From Lingula anatina (Eukaryota > Brachiopoda > Lingulata > Lingulida > Lingulidae), in assembly GCF_001039355.2 (NCBI RefSeq), contig NW_019775169.1, forward strand, positions 126,023 to 190,022: a stretch of 64,000 bases of DNA, written 5' to 3'. Of this stretch, positions 12,334 to 25,700 are shown one piece after another (the first letter of the stretch is position 1; every line of letters starts with the position of its first letter). A program made the position numbers and the translations under genes. The notes beneath the pieces were generated by a model that had not been told where the DNA came from, ran no database searches, and saw nothing but the letters and a program-made list of their open reading frames with translations.

Positions 12334-14473
12334 TTTCTTTCTGTGTTATATATATATATATATATATATATATAACACAGAAAGAAAATCATTTTTGGGG
12401 AATGTGAAACAATGCCCTTTGTTTTGTTTTTTTTAAGTTATGCTGTTTGAAATTGTATGGTGGCATTTGGTCAGGGTTTGTAGGCAAAAAAAAAAGGATA
12501 TGCTGGTTTTGCATTTGAATGTTATTATTATCCATTGTTCAAGATAAAACCGATGAAAACAAACCAAACAGAACTTAAATAAAAAAAATCAACAAAATAC
12601 TATAAAACTGTATATACTTATTTAAAAAAACATTTGAATTGCACATTATTCTGAATGAAGTTTTTTTTTTTTTTTTTCATTTTAAAAGTTTTAATTTGAT
12701 GGATGGGAACCAACTTGGAACATGCCCTTTAACAGAAAATTGATTGACATGTTATATTTTGTGTGTTAGATTGCTGGAACTCAGGACTTTGTCACAGAAC
12801 GTTTGGACTTCAGTGTACTAGAACAAGAATATGCAGAAGACCCTGTATATATTAAAAAAGTGCGAGTAAGTATTAGAATTTTGTGTTTAAACCATTTTCA
12901 TCTAGTTGTGAATGATACTTGATGAGGTGTTTAATATTAAATAAAAGATAGAAGAAGTTATGAAGTTTAATTTATACTCAGTGTCTGATTACCTTAAATT
13001 TTCAGAGCCTGAAGTCTAAGTATCTTTGCCTCCGTAAAACAAGAGGTGATGGCAACTGCTTTTACAGGGCTTTTGGGTTTGCATATTTTGAAAAGCTCCT
13101 TGAAGATCAAGAAGAATTCAACAGGTACCATATTTCAAAGTATTTATTGATTATATGTTTAAAAATAACCAAAAATTTTTTTACATAATACAAAAAGTAT
13201 TAATCATTATACTATCTTTGGTTTCCTTTTATAATTGTGCAGAAAGTTGAGGCCAATTATATAATTATGTACATTTACAGATTCAGGGATGTCGCATCTA
13301 AAAGCAAAGATGTTTTAGTCTCTCTAGGGTTTCCTCAGTTTACCATAGAAGATTTCCACGACACTGTAAGTATAAAGATCTTCTATAACTTATTCTCATA
13401 CATATTATGAATACTACACCCATTTTAGAGTGTTCCCATCCTTACAAACATTATGGCTGGGTCTGTATTTTTGACTTTCGATTACTCTGTGGGTGTCTTT
13501 TGCACTTGTCAGGAGTATACATATAATTATCATATTCAATTTCAAAATGAGTGCTTTTATTTTGTTGATAGACCTCAACTTATGTGACAGGGTTGTAAGT
13601 TTCAATTATGTCTGATCATACATGTAGGGATTTTATTACTTTTTATATGTTATTTCATCAGAGGATGACTCTTGAAATGTTTTATATTTTAGTTTATGGA
13701 AGTTGTGGACAAAGTTGGTAGTCAATGCCCATTAGAAGAACTGCACAAAATCTTCAATGACCAGGGATACTCAGATTACCTAGTTGTTTATCTAAGGTAA
13801 TAACAGAGAAATTGTTTTTGTAGCCAAAACTTACTCAGTAATTGAAATGTTATTGTTTAAAAGTGAAGTACTTGTATTTCAATAAGAAAATGATTCTCTT
13901 ATGCTTCCTAATAGCATCAAATATTTTATTTTTTTAATTCTAGACTTTTAGTGTCTGGTCATCTCCAGAAAGAGGCAGATTTCTTTTCTAATTTTGTGGA
14001 AGGTGATAGAACAATAAAGGAGTTTTGTAATCAGGTAAAAAAAACAAAGCTGACATTTTGTTTTAATTGCTCAGAGGTTTTTTCCACAAGCCATCTAGTT
14101 GCCTTTAGTCAGAACTGTGTACGGCTTTAACTTTTGTAAAACTGCATGCAAGCCCAATTTTTCTCTTTCAGTTTAAATTTTCAACTCGTTCAACTTGTTG
14201 CGAAGCTCAATTTATCTCTGTACCATGCACCTTTAAGTGAACTTTCTGTAATTTGATGAATTTTCATGCCCATTTCAGGAAGTGGAGCCTATGGGCAAAG
14301 AGAGTGATCACATTCACATCATAGCACTGACTGCTGTCACTGGAGTGTCCGTTAGAGTGGAATACATGGACCGTGGAGGGGAGACAACAAATGCACATGA
14401 CTTTCCAGATGGTTCAACCCCCAAAATAGCTCTTCTTTATAGACCTGGACACTATGACATATTATATACATGA
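10949..14473 (+). CDS. OTUB1: Ubiquitin thioesterase otubain (OTUB1/OTUB2 family)
   Basis: OTU-family cysteine protease that cleaves Lys48-linked ubiquitin chains; OTUB1 also blocks E2 enzymes non-catalytically. There are eight exons with clean GT/AG borders: 10,949-10,982, 11,594-11,646, 12,770-12,865, 13,006-13,124, 13,281-13,365, 13,693-13,796, 13,944-14,034 and 14,279-14,473. The protein is about 260 residues, normal for the family. Catalytic Asp and Cys are in RGDGNCFYRAF (exon 4) and the catalytic His is in RPGHYDILYT at the C-terminus. The N-terminal segment before the OTU core is the part that gives OTUB1 its E2-inhibiting activity, and it is present here. The start MAEEGTLHYDP is the first ATG after the shared promoter. 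A likely poly(A) signal, AATAAA, is near 14,735. Confidence 0.95.
12270..12392. repeat. (AT)n tract ending in a perfect 64-nt palindrome
   Basis: Inside OTUB1 intron 2, about 60 bp of pure AT dinucleotides run into a perfect inverted repeat at 12,329-12,392. Each arm is 32 nt and starts ATGATTTTCTTTCTGTGTTA, with the AT run at the centre. Such sequences extrude as cruciforms and are prone to assembly and replication errors. Confidence 0.9.
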
Positions 14474-15481
14474 CTGAAATGGTAGTGCTTGCTAAACTGT
14501 ATAGATATTTGAAGTTTATGAAACTTACCACCCACAAAAGGTTTGGAATCCTGGTTGAGAGGCATAATTCCTGACAAAGACATTTAGTGTTTGAAATGCC
14601 TTGTGAAGGTGGACTTGTGTGGCAAAATACCAAATACTTTTGCCTTAAACAGGTTATTATAATAACATCAGTGCAAGTATTTTTCAAAGCTGCCAAATAT
14701 ATTTTGGATAAATAGTTAAATGAATTTACATGGATAATAAATGTTTGCAAGTTCAATTGAAGTACAGCATTAAGAGCAACATAGTTTTATTGTTACTGAT
14801 TAGATTAAATCTTCAGTTTATAGAACAGGAAAAATGAAATTACTTGTTTGATTATATGCTTATATGGAGGCAGATGTGGAAGCACTGATGCCAAATGAGA
14901 ATGAAATTTCTTATCTTAATGTTTGCATTAATTTTTAGATGCCATTTCTTTCTAGAAAAAAGAAAAAAGTCAGAGCTGTCCTTTATTTAAATACCTTTAG
15001 AAATGAATGCACTTGAGAATGTGGATCAAAACCAACAACAGAAAAACTGATAAATATTTATTATCAGACTAAATGGCTGTCTACACAAAGTAGACCATAT
15101 ATAACATTGCACAGGCTTTAAAAGATACTGGCAATCACACACTATATAGCTTTTAACTGCAGTGATTCTCTTCAGTAAAACAAAAAAAAATTACACTGTT
15201 TAAATGTATTGTGTTGCATAATACATATTTCACACAATTAAGCATGTTTAGGTATAAAAAAGAAAATGTTCTTGGTAATTGACCTCAACTTTGTGCTGAA
15301 TTGCCACTAGTTTGCCAGACTTGATTATCCTTGCAGTCACAAATCATGTAAAAAGATCTACCCATCCTTCAATGTGGCTACATAAAAGCAGGCCCAATAA
15401 ACAAATGAGAACCATTGACATGTGTCACACTTAAACCTTTCATATACATAACAGAACTCTCCCCCTCCACCCCTTCTTCCC
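14474..15481. other. Convergent 3' UTR / intergenic region
   Basis: About 1 kb separates the stop codons of OTUB1 (plus) and HECTD1 (minus). It is AT-rich with poly(A)-type hexamers on both strands (AATAAA near 14,735 on plus, TTTATT near 15,056 for minus). No additional gene or RNA was recognised. Confidence 0.6.
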
Positions 15482-18400
15482 TCAGTTCAAATGGAAGCCT
15501 TTCTCTCTTGTTGCTGCCAGCAACCGCTCCCTCATTACTTCTTCTGAAGAGTATTCTGGCAGCTTCAGATAATGCACACATGTATTAACAGAAGGGTAGC
15601 TGCCATCAGCACTGCTCTCTGTGTCCACTTTTCTCACTACAGTCAGTCTTGGATGCAGGTTTGCAAGGCCCCCTGGTGGCAGTGAAGAACAACCTGTTGT
15701 GAACTGTAAGAAGGCTTTCCTTTCATCTCCTGACATACCAACCAGAACATTGACAAACCTCTGGAAGCTTGGACTGAAAATGGAAAGATTTCAAGTGAGA
15801 AAATTACACATTTAAAATAAAGATGTCATCACATGTCGGATCAATAGAAGTATGAACTTGCTTAATGAAAGATTGGTTAAGTATTTTTAAAAATACACCC
15901 ATGAACCTAGATATTTTTATCACTCTAATCCAACACCATAGAATAGTAAGGGTCACTATTTCCAGACCAAGGAAAACCACATAGCAGATGCCATACCTTT
16001 CTCTTGAGTATCCCAGTTTGGGCTCTGTAAACTGCAGGATGTCCTCCCGGGACCAGACAGGTGCCTGATCTCCACACAACATCAACATCAGCTCAGACGG
16101 ACTGAATGAATGCAGCTTCTCCATGGGGAACACACGGCAAAAACCAGCTGAAAACAAATACAAACATGGTATTTAATCAAATGGATATAAGATATTCACC
16201 TTGTCTTCAATGAAAATCTTACTTACTGTTTGTCAAGAAGAAGAAAACATCTTGGAAAGATCATCATCATATAGTTAAAATCACATTCCAGATGTCTATT
16301 ATCTTATTCTAGACTGGTGTGAGATGCACAAAGAGGTTCCTGCTTAGCAGTTACTTTCTTGAAGTATGTAAGTTCATATTTACTTTCAGAATGATCTTAA
16401 AACATCCTTTTAACTAGATCAGTTGAAATATTTTTCCCTATCTTACCCCTGAAAGCCTCCATCTGTACCCTGATGCCTTTGTTAAGACAGAAATCAGTCA
16501 CCAGCTCCACATACTCCTCTACATTATCCAATGTCACCTCCTGGGAGATAGGCAAGAGTGTATTATTAATATGTAATATCAATCAATGGATTTAAATTCA
16601 ATATGTAATTCATGCATTTACGCTAAAATTGGTTTAAATGTGTTAAAATCAAAGAGCTTTACGGTTTATGCTGAAATGATACCAAAGGGAATGAAATGAA
16701 CTAACGATAGGATTTCATGCATCTCAGTAAAAGGCAGAAGGAGATTGTACATAAAATTTAATCTTACCTCATCCTCTCCATTTGGTTTGATATCCACTGA
16801 TGTAAAGCCATAGACTTTGGAAGACGGGTTGAACTGGAAAGTCAACCTGGAAAGATAAACATTTGTCTACATACAAAAATCTTCAATTTCCTTCCAAGAC
16901 ATCATAGGTAGATAGATTTATCTGCCTGTGTAAAATTAACCTAGATTCTTTTTATTCTTTATAAAATAATTTTAAATATCTCAAACAAAAAACCCAAGAG
17001 TGTTCACAAAACTGCCATTGTTACACTTTAAATACTTGTGGGAAGTACATCTTAATGACAGTAGAGTATCTCTCTCACCCCAAGTCTTCCAGCTTGACAG
17101 GGGGTCCCTCTCCAGATGGGTTCTCCAAAGCCAACTCCAGCAACATAGTATTTTTCTGATCTTCTGTCAGTTTATTGTCATTGACAATTTCATATTTTCT
17201 CTGTGCTAAGTCTTTTAGCTGTCTTAGAAATCTTGCTCTGTGAGGATTGACCAGTTCAAAGTCCTCCTGTGTCAGGAGCCCAGTGTACCAGGCAGGGGCC
17301 ACCACAGTCCTGTGCTTGGGAGGATCGAGGATCAGCTCCTTGTCTATCTGCAAGTCCTCGACACTTGAGATCAGATCAGACTCATCGTAGGATGGTTCTG
17401 ATCGCATATCTACATCACTGTCTTTCTGTGTTGTGAGCTCGTAGTACTGCTGAGTCAGATTGCTGCCCACCTCGCCCATGCACATGAGTTTAAGGAATGG
17501 TCGTGATAATGGGATATCCACAAGTCTATTGTCCTGAATTGCTTTGGCTAAGAATGTGCCCAGAGTTTGGAAGAGTTGTTCCACTTTTGAGATGTTTGAG
17601 CCTTCTTGAGGGAGAGGAGCTGGGAACAAACCGCATACTTTCTGGACATAATATCCTGGTGGTTTTACACCTTCACCAATGTCAACCTGAGAGTAGTAAA
17701 TAATATTTCATTATGAGGTCAGGATCACAATCAAATTAGGTTGCAAGGCCTGCTGTGGCATTTGAGCAGTGGTCTAACAAGTACTACTGGTTTCTAAGTA
17801 GCAAGGAGGCAGATAAAAACAAACGATACTGAAACTGATGCATGCTTCACAAAAAGGATGTTTACATAAACTGATACACAAATGACACATTTATAAACAA
17901 ATATCTGAGAGACAAATTTTTTTTAAAAATTCACTTTAAATACACTGTTATATATAAATCTATCAAGTGGGAAGCATACCTCTCTAGCCAAATCATCAGG
18001 TATATCATCATCACACAACCACATGCCCAAGTCTTTCCTCTGGAACTCTGCTGCCACCAGGGCATAGAACTCCAGGGTGGGGCCAAGCCCAGTGCCCTCC
18101 TCTTCTACAAACTCAATCTAGAAACCCAACAGGAACAGTTATATTGATTTTATTTTCTTTTTTAAAATTCTTATCCAAAGGTAATTGTCACATTTAGTTC
18201 TAGTGAGCTTATATAGTAATAAAAATATAGATGTAGTTTCAGTTTCATCAAGTCAAAGGGAACATATTCAAACAGATTTTTTGTTCAATTTAAAACCAAG
18301 ATTCCTCACATTAGTGTCACATCCTGAAATTCCACAACCAAACAAGCCTTTTCAGAAAATGTAATAAGCTTTCTCCAGCAAAGAGACAACAGAAGACTTG

Positions 18401-18620
18401 TTACCACTTTGACTTAAATTTACCTCTAACACAGCTTTTCTTTCTCCATGATACTTCATGAGTTGCATTCCCCAGTCTAGAAGCTGTTCTCCTCTTGGAA
18501 CTTTTACTCGTTCATGTTTAAGGCGACCCACACGGAACTCATGGCCATCGTCTCTTCTTGGCGATGGCCCTCTGTGTCGATCAAGAGCAGCATCTCTCTT
18601 ATTCTGCAGCCAAACAATAG
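15482..18620 (-). other. HECTD1: HECTD1 HECT catalytic domain exons
   Basis: C-terminal exons at ~18,423-18,620, ~17,980-18,117, ~17,079-17,688, ~16,768-16,848, ~16,446-16,543, ~15,997-16,147 and 15,482-~15,775. The N-lobe includes [20 protein letters not shown]. The C-lobe ends with the standard [15 protein letters not shown] box. The catalytic Cys codon is at 15,578-15,580 and is intact. The enzyme should therefore be active. Confidence 0.93.
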
Positions 18621-21600
18621 CTCTGAAATCATTTACAAATCATGCACATTAGAATGAATACCAAGCAATATTGGCAGTGGAATAATAAGTAATATTGCAG
18701 ACAATGAAGAATGTATAAATACAGCTGGCACATTTCCAATTTTACTCTTTCTACATTGAGATCAACTATAAGTTTACCTAATTATGTCTATAAACAATAT
18801 CACAAAATAATTTCAAAAATGCATGTTACCAAAATTACTTAACGAAGATGGATGTGAACTGTGATCAGTGGTTTATACATATATACATTTAGCCACAGAG
18901 ACTGTAACTAAATGTACAACTTCAACAAAAGTGATGACCTTCACCTTGAAGTGCCAAAGGCAGTGGTGGTGAAATACAGCTGCCTGGTGTCAAAGGGGAA
19001 GAGCATGGGACACCACTTGGTCAGTTTCTCACACCAGTCAGGAAGAGCATTGCTGGACAATACTAGAGGATCCTGGGAAAAAGAGGACAACTTATAATGT
19101 ATCATATCTCTGTTGCGTCCAATTCAAAAATGAGAAATTTAGTAAATAGCAAGTAATAATACTAGGGCTAAATCAAGGTTTAAAAGCAACCAAACTTGTC
19201 GAAGATCACACTATAAGATTATGTCACGAGAAATCAGAAGAAATACCTAAAATTTCCGTATATTATAAACTGAACAATAGTATCTTACCTGTACTTGTTG
19301 AACCAGTTTGTTAGTAATTTTCTTGCTGATGAACTCTTCAGAAGGAAGATTAAATTGAGAATATTCTTCCTCTAAAATCAGAAAAGATATCATATAAAAC
19401 CAGGACTATAACTATGGGTAGCAATAAAACACTCATAAGGTACATAGTTACATGTTCTGATCAGCAAAATGATTTTTAATGCATCATTCAAAAGGGGGAA
19501 TGGACATTTCACAATTTGTACTTAACATGTGATTTTTAATCTTAAACTAGTACATTTAATCTATATCACTATTAGCCAGTTGTCTACATACATAATTTTT
19601 TCAATGACAAATGGTAAAAATTCAGCAGCATATTTCAAAACCACTTCTATTGGTCCTCTCACCTGTCCACATCCCAGCATGCTTTTCTTCCAGGGAGATA
19701 GCATACAGGAGCTGGAGAAGACGAAGCACGTCTTCTACGCTGCAGGCTGATGGGTCATTGCTATTGGGCTGCTCAGCCTCACTTATCAGCCGCTCCCGGG
19801 TGCTTTGATCTTCCAATGATTGGCTGAGTTTAGATCCACTTTGGCAAAATTCCTGAGTAAATGTTTAATAGCTTTAACAAGGCTTTAAAGAAAACAAACA
19901 TAAGATAGTCCAAATCTTGACCTTTTTTAAAAAGTATAACCTGTTTTATAAGCAGCTTCAAAGGAATGCTTTTATAATGCCAACCAAATGGAAAAAAATA
20001 ACAGAGCAAAGGTAAAAAAAGCCTGATTAGAAATGTCCAAATCTTATAGATGACAATAATGTTGGCAAAGGTGATGGTTATGTTAAAATATAAGAGAAAA
20101 ATGGATGTCTGCATTAAAAAAAAAGAAACAGGGGGTAATAGGACGTAAACTGAGATCAAATGTGTGAATGCCTTAAAATAGATGCTTTTGAATGTTGGTA
20201 ACAATGGAATAAAGCACCTGTTAATAGCATTGGTGGGGGGAGGGGGTGTAATTTTACTGCAAAAAAGGGAGCTAAAATGCACATAAAAGGATGTTTTGGA
20301 AATAAATTTTGTAAAATTACTATGCAAAATGTTAATAATTGTTGTTAGTGAAAAAAAAATCAGTCATGCAACTATATGTTATTCTAAGTGTAAATAGAAA
20401 GTAATTAGTCTGAAATGTGGGCAAGCTTAATGTCAAAGTAGTGGTTTAGTAAGAAAGTAAGACTATGTGCTACTTATTAAAATCTTTTTTTTTCTGGGGG
20501 GGGGGTATATTCTTGTTCTTTCAATTGTTCTTTCTTTTCTTTTCAAAGGGATAGACTTCACTTGTGAAAACTACACAACAATCACATTTAATATATGGTT
20601 TGTGACAAACACTGAGAACTGCTCTGTTGTTTATTGTCATTACAATTAATATTTATTGTTATGCTACCCTAGCAGCATGCGGATTATGTGCTAACCTTAT
20701 ATGCAGCCACCAATTGAGCACAGTTCCGACTCTTTTTAATGTTTTTGCTGGTGCCAACCAGTTTCCAGCGCAGCAGGAATGCCTCATCAGCATTCTGACG
20801 CAAATAGTCAATGACCTCCAATTTGGGAAGGAGATCTGTCCCTAGATGGCGCTCAACATAAGATATGGACCAACGTCCCTGAAAGGATAGTTGATGCGAC
20901 AATGAAGGCCTGCTCCACATCACTTTTTTCCTAACGTGCATTTTTGAAGGACTACAGGCTAGCATTCTCTTTTTCCCTACCATACCTTTCCATTTTATGC
21001 TGCTATGGGTTTAAAAGGGCAGGGGTTGCTCATTCACAGATGAAACAATCCAACTGGATAATGTTCGGTAACATTCACCATCTAGGCATACTAATGAGAG
21101 ATACTTGGAGCAGACCTAATAAACTAAACTTCTACAGAAAGTCAACTTAAGCAACAATTTACTAGCCCAAAATCAACCTGGTGCAATTCAACTGAATCTA
21201 AACATGCATCATGCTATAAAAATGTACAAGGGAATTTCATCCATAGTTAAGTGAAAATAAAACCAAATAGGAAATTAAAAAGAAAAAAAAAAACAAAGAA
21301 ATAGCCTGGGCTTCCATCTCAAGGGCTGATATGCAAAAAGCAGGGTAGGGTGGGATAAATAAACTGCCCATTCCCATGCTTGTTTCAAAATACAAAACCC
21401 AAACCAAGGTGGTTTCAAAGTTAAAAAACATCCTTATTTACATGAAATTCAAAAGTAGATTTTAACCTATCAACAATCTAAATAGTATTGACAATGGTGC
21501 CTTTTTGCTAACAATGAGTTACAAGTGTGTCACACTTTGACTGTCACTCACCTCTGTGTTTTCCAAGTCCAGCCTGCCTTCACCTTCCTTTAATTCTTTA

Positions 21601-22739
21601 TACACCAATCTGAATTGATCAATTATAAAGCAGAAGTATCAATAACTAAACAATTTATCTCAGCTTGTCTTATGCTCAAACTGACATTTTCCAATAATGC
21701 AGCTCATTAATTTTTCCATTTTTGTTAATTTTTTTTTTATCGAATACATTGTGTAAGTACAGGGCTCGACATTAGCGCCTGTCAGCCTGTCCGGGACAGG
21801 TAAAAATTCAGTTCGGACAGGTGAATTTGCAGGGTTGGCTGTCCGACGGACAGGTCATCTTTTATGAGAACTTTGGAACAAAAATCTTGAAAAAGAAATA
21901 TTTTTTGTTGCATACTAACGTCTTTTCGTCTCTTCCTACACGGCATTGAAAAGGGTGACCTACATTTGGCACAAAACACATGAAGTCCCAAAACGATGTC
22001 TGAGCAAACTTACCGCCAAATTATGAAAGTTAGCACCTTCCAAAACTTCACAAGACAGAATTTGTTCCCATAACAGGTTGACAACTGAATATTTATTTGG
22101 TTAAAAATATACATGCTCTAGTAATAAAGATCGTTCCTAAAATAGAAACTACACAAGTACTGGTATGGGTACAATAGCTAGATTGAACCAGATGAACTGG
22201 ATATATCTAGTTCGTTGTCAAGGCAACATACTACCTGTCAATCAAATACCTTGTAGGCTATCTACTCACAACCATTCAAAGTTAGAAAGTGAAATCTTTG
22301 GGACTGAAGATCATGTTGAAATGTTGTTTATTTGCCAAAATATAATCTGAAATTTTGTAAGATGTTTCACTTTTTAAATGACTCTAGCAACACCTATGTT
22401 ATTTATAGTTCAAAATTTTGTGCTGGAATTTGATAAATTAGCAGTGCTGTCATATACCAGTGTGATATTGATGTAAGGAGAAATTAGTAATAACTAATTT
22501 ATGAGAATTTAAATAAAAAGGGGATTTTTTTAAACTGATTTTATTTAATTCATATATTTAAAAAAATCAAACGGTCACATAATAATACCAAAAGAAGTTA
22601 TATTGTTAACATAAATATAACTCAAGAATAATACAATGAATATTCTTATTCTATCAATTTTTATTGAATTTTATTCAGTTATAAATTTTGAATATTTTAA
22701 TGAAATAAATTAAAAAGTACCCCCTTCCCACCTCACACT

Positions 22740-22780
<41 letters not shown>

Positions 22781-25700
22781 CTTTGGTTGGACTTCATGTG
22801 AATCTGTTATTAATGGCAGATTTACAATTAGTAGACACTGTACCCCAAATCCTAGGAAAACCCTGATTGAAACTATGTTTAATCAGACTTATATGCGACA
22901 TTAAATCTTCAGGAGTTCACAAGTTTGAAAAAACCAACTTTTTATCTGAAAATAAATCCACTTAGGGTGCATTTTCTGGGCTCATTTGATTGAATGTCTT
23001 GGTAATAAATACATTATTTCAAAAGTATGACTACACATATTAATGTACAAAGTTCAAAGGTATGAATGTAAAAAAAAATATTGGTCTTGTTGGACAGGTT
23101 GGATTGATAATCGGACAGGTCAAATTTATAAGCACCTGTCCTTCGGACATAAAAGTTAGTGTCTAGCCCTGAAGTATCCAAGAAGAAAAAAGTATCCACT
23201 TTAGATATTGAATATTTTACAGAACTTTATGCACACAAACATTCTTACCAAACCTGTAACAAATACTTACGTGTACGTTGGTTCCCAAATTCTCTTCAGT
23301 CTTTCACTTTTGTTGGCTCCAGGGGCTTGCAACAGTAACAGCTGAACATACTTGAAAATGGTTGCCTTGGGGTCAGCCATGTAGATCTCACCATCAGGCA
23401 TCTGCAGGAAAACAAATGGCTAATTATGTCTTTTCTTCCTCTATGCTGCCATCATTCGCACCCGAACAACTTAAGAATCTTTCAGAATATGTTTTTTAAC
23501 TGAACTATTCATAATACTTTTCTATTTCATCATCTATTCAGTGTAAAAGCTCTCCATACCCCTGGCAAATTAGGTCCTTTCAAGTAAAGTGCCAGTTTGG
23601 GCTGAGGCACTGGGTCTGTCTCCTCACTGGACTGCTGCCTTTCTGTTCCTACAATGAAACAAGACACAAACACGATTTCAAAATCTGGTTCGTTCAAATC
23701 ACCTTATATGTAGTTGTAAACCATCAGACTTGCCTAACATAATGTTCAAATGAAAAATATATTCCTATGCCTTAATAACAGAAGAAGCCAATATCCCACA
23801 TTGAATGTAACGGTCAATTTTTCAGCCTGAGAGTTGGAATAAAATGAAGTCTACACATCAATTTGAATTATGAGCTTCCTCACATTAATTTTCCCCTCAA
23901 AAACAATTTTAACCTCCTTCTAACTTCATATCCCAAGCAAAGGACTTTTACAAACTGCACCTTGTCCTCACTCAAAGTAAACTGGAATAAGCAGAAAGGG
24001 TAAAAACTTTGAAATAGAGAGAAAAGGTATTACAATAGAGTGAAAAACAGTTGAAGTGGCCTTATCCTACCTGGGGGTGGTATTTCATAGTCTTGTGTAT
24101 GAAGTACATTGGTTCTACCAGGCCTGGGGTCAAATGCTGGGATCAGTGCTGAGAACTGCCTTTTCAGTACAAACTCATCATCCCACGTCCTTCTACGGCT
24201 GTTCCTTGTATCATACTCTTCTTCCTCCTGGAAACAACCAATTTACAAGTAATAAGTAAAAGTAGTTTCCTTTAGAGAAAATCACATAAAAATTGAATTG
24301 CATAATTATGAACATAAATAGTTGATGGTCTGATGACCACCAGTCGCAAAGTAATTTGAAAGGATACTTTAAAATTTTTCAGAATATGGATACTTAAAAT
24401 TATTTTCTAGCCCTGTTTCAAGTCACACAGTTATATGTAATGTAATACAATCCTCAGCTGAACCAATTATCCAAGATACAGTCACTCTATCTTAGAAGCC
24501 ATATTTCCAACCACCTCTATACTCCACTCACCATGACATCCTCATATAAGTCATCATCCTCTTCATTATCATCCTCGTTCTCATCTGTGTCATCATCTGG
24601 CTCTGGCAGCTCGTCATCATCCTCCAGTTCAGCCAGCAAGGTGGTGGCTCTACAGGTCTCCAGGAAATCATTGTCACTCTCACTGGAGGTGGAGGCCAGG
24701 CTCATGGTGAGTGCCTGGCTCAGGGAGGTCACGTTACTACAGGTGGTAGGGCTGGAGGTGGTGTTGGTTCCACTTGTATTGAGGTTGGGGAAGCTTTGAG
24801 CTGTACTTAACAAGTTACCTGAAAATAAGCGAATGGGTGAACTGTCAGATGTAAAAGTGGCAAATCCATGAAAATTGTACGTGATATACGGAGAAATTCA
24901 ACGAAGAGAACTTGTTCAGAGACAAAAAACTGTATTTTAAGCTGATGAATCAAAATTACCTTGTTAAGTCCCAAATGTCAGAATACAAAAACGTCCTATA
25001 CATAAAATTAATTTGCAGATCAAATGGGCATTTTCAGTAAAGACACTCACTGAGATTTCCTTGCAGAGCTAGTCTTACTAGACTACTAGCGCTAGTACGA
25101 CTGAGACTGCCTGTTCCCCCACCGCTGCCACCAGCAACATTTCTTCTGGCAACGGCGGCAAAGGACTCCAGCAAATTGACAGTCTGTTCCATATTACTGG
25201 TAAGATTTGGCACACTGACACTCATGGGGCTGGTAGAGGTGGGCCAGGCCTGGGCCTGGGGGTCAGACGACTTTCTGTCTACCTTAGGAGGCTTGTCTGG
25301 AATTCAGAAAAAGGCACTAATCAATACCTTGTATAGATTAGAAATGGGTAAAAATTTAAGTGTTCTCCATATAATAAGTACACTATACAAAAAGTGCCTA
25401 TGTATGGGTTGTAAGGATAAGATCTGTCTAAATCAAAATCTTCTTTTTGTGAAAATCAAAAGATTAGCCAAACCTCTTATCACAAATTACACAAATGCAT
25501 GGTAAAAAAAAAATCTTCAACATCCATTCTCACCTCTGACAACCTCTGACACTTTAACCTTCTCTCCAACTCTTATGGTCTGTACTTTCTCTGGTTTTTT
25601 CTCATTGCTGTTATCAGGCAGTGCAGCTACAGCTCCAAGATCCGAGTTGTCCAAGGGAGCACATGCCATATCTGCAAGACCTAGAAGGGTAAATAAAATT

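Noticed and set aside
12251-12436. Tyr-Ile repeat frame
   Set aside because: Translation of an (AT)n microsatellite in an OTUB1 intron.
14352-14756. 134-codon minus-strand frame over the OTUB1 last exon and 3' UTR
   Set aside because: Overlaps a well-supported coding exon antisense and has no family content.
19830-20327. 165-codon minus-strand frame in a HECTD1 intron
   Set aside because: Phe/Ile/Leu-rich translation of AT-rich intron continuing past a splice donor; no conserved content.
24533-24799. Ser-rich frame on the plus strand
   Set aside because: Antisense of the acidic HECTD1 exon.
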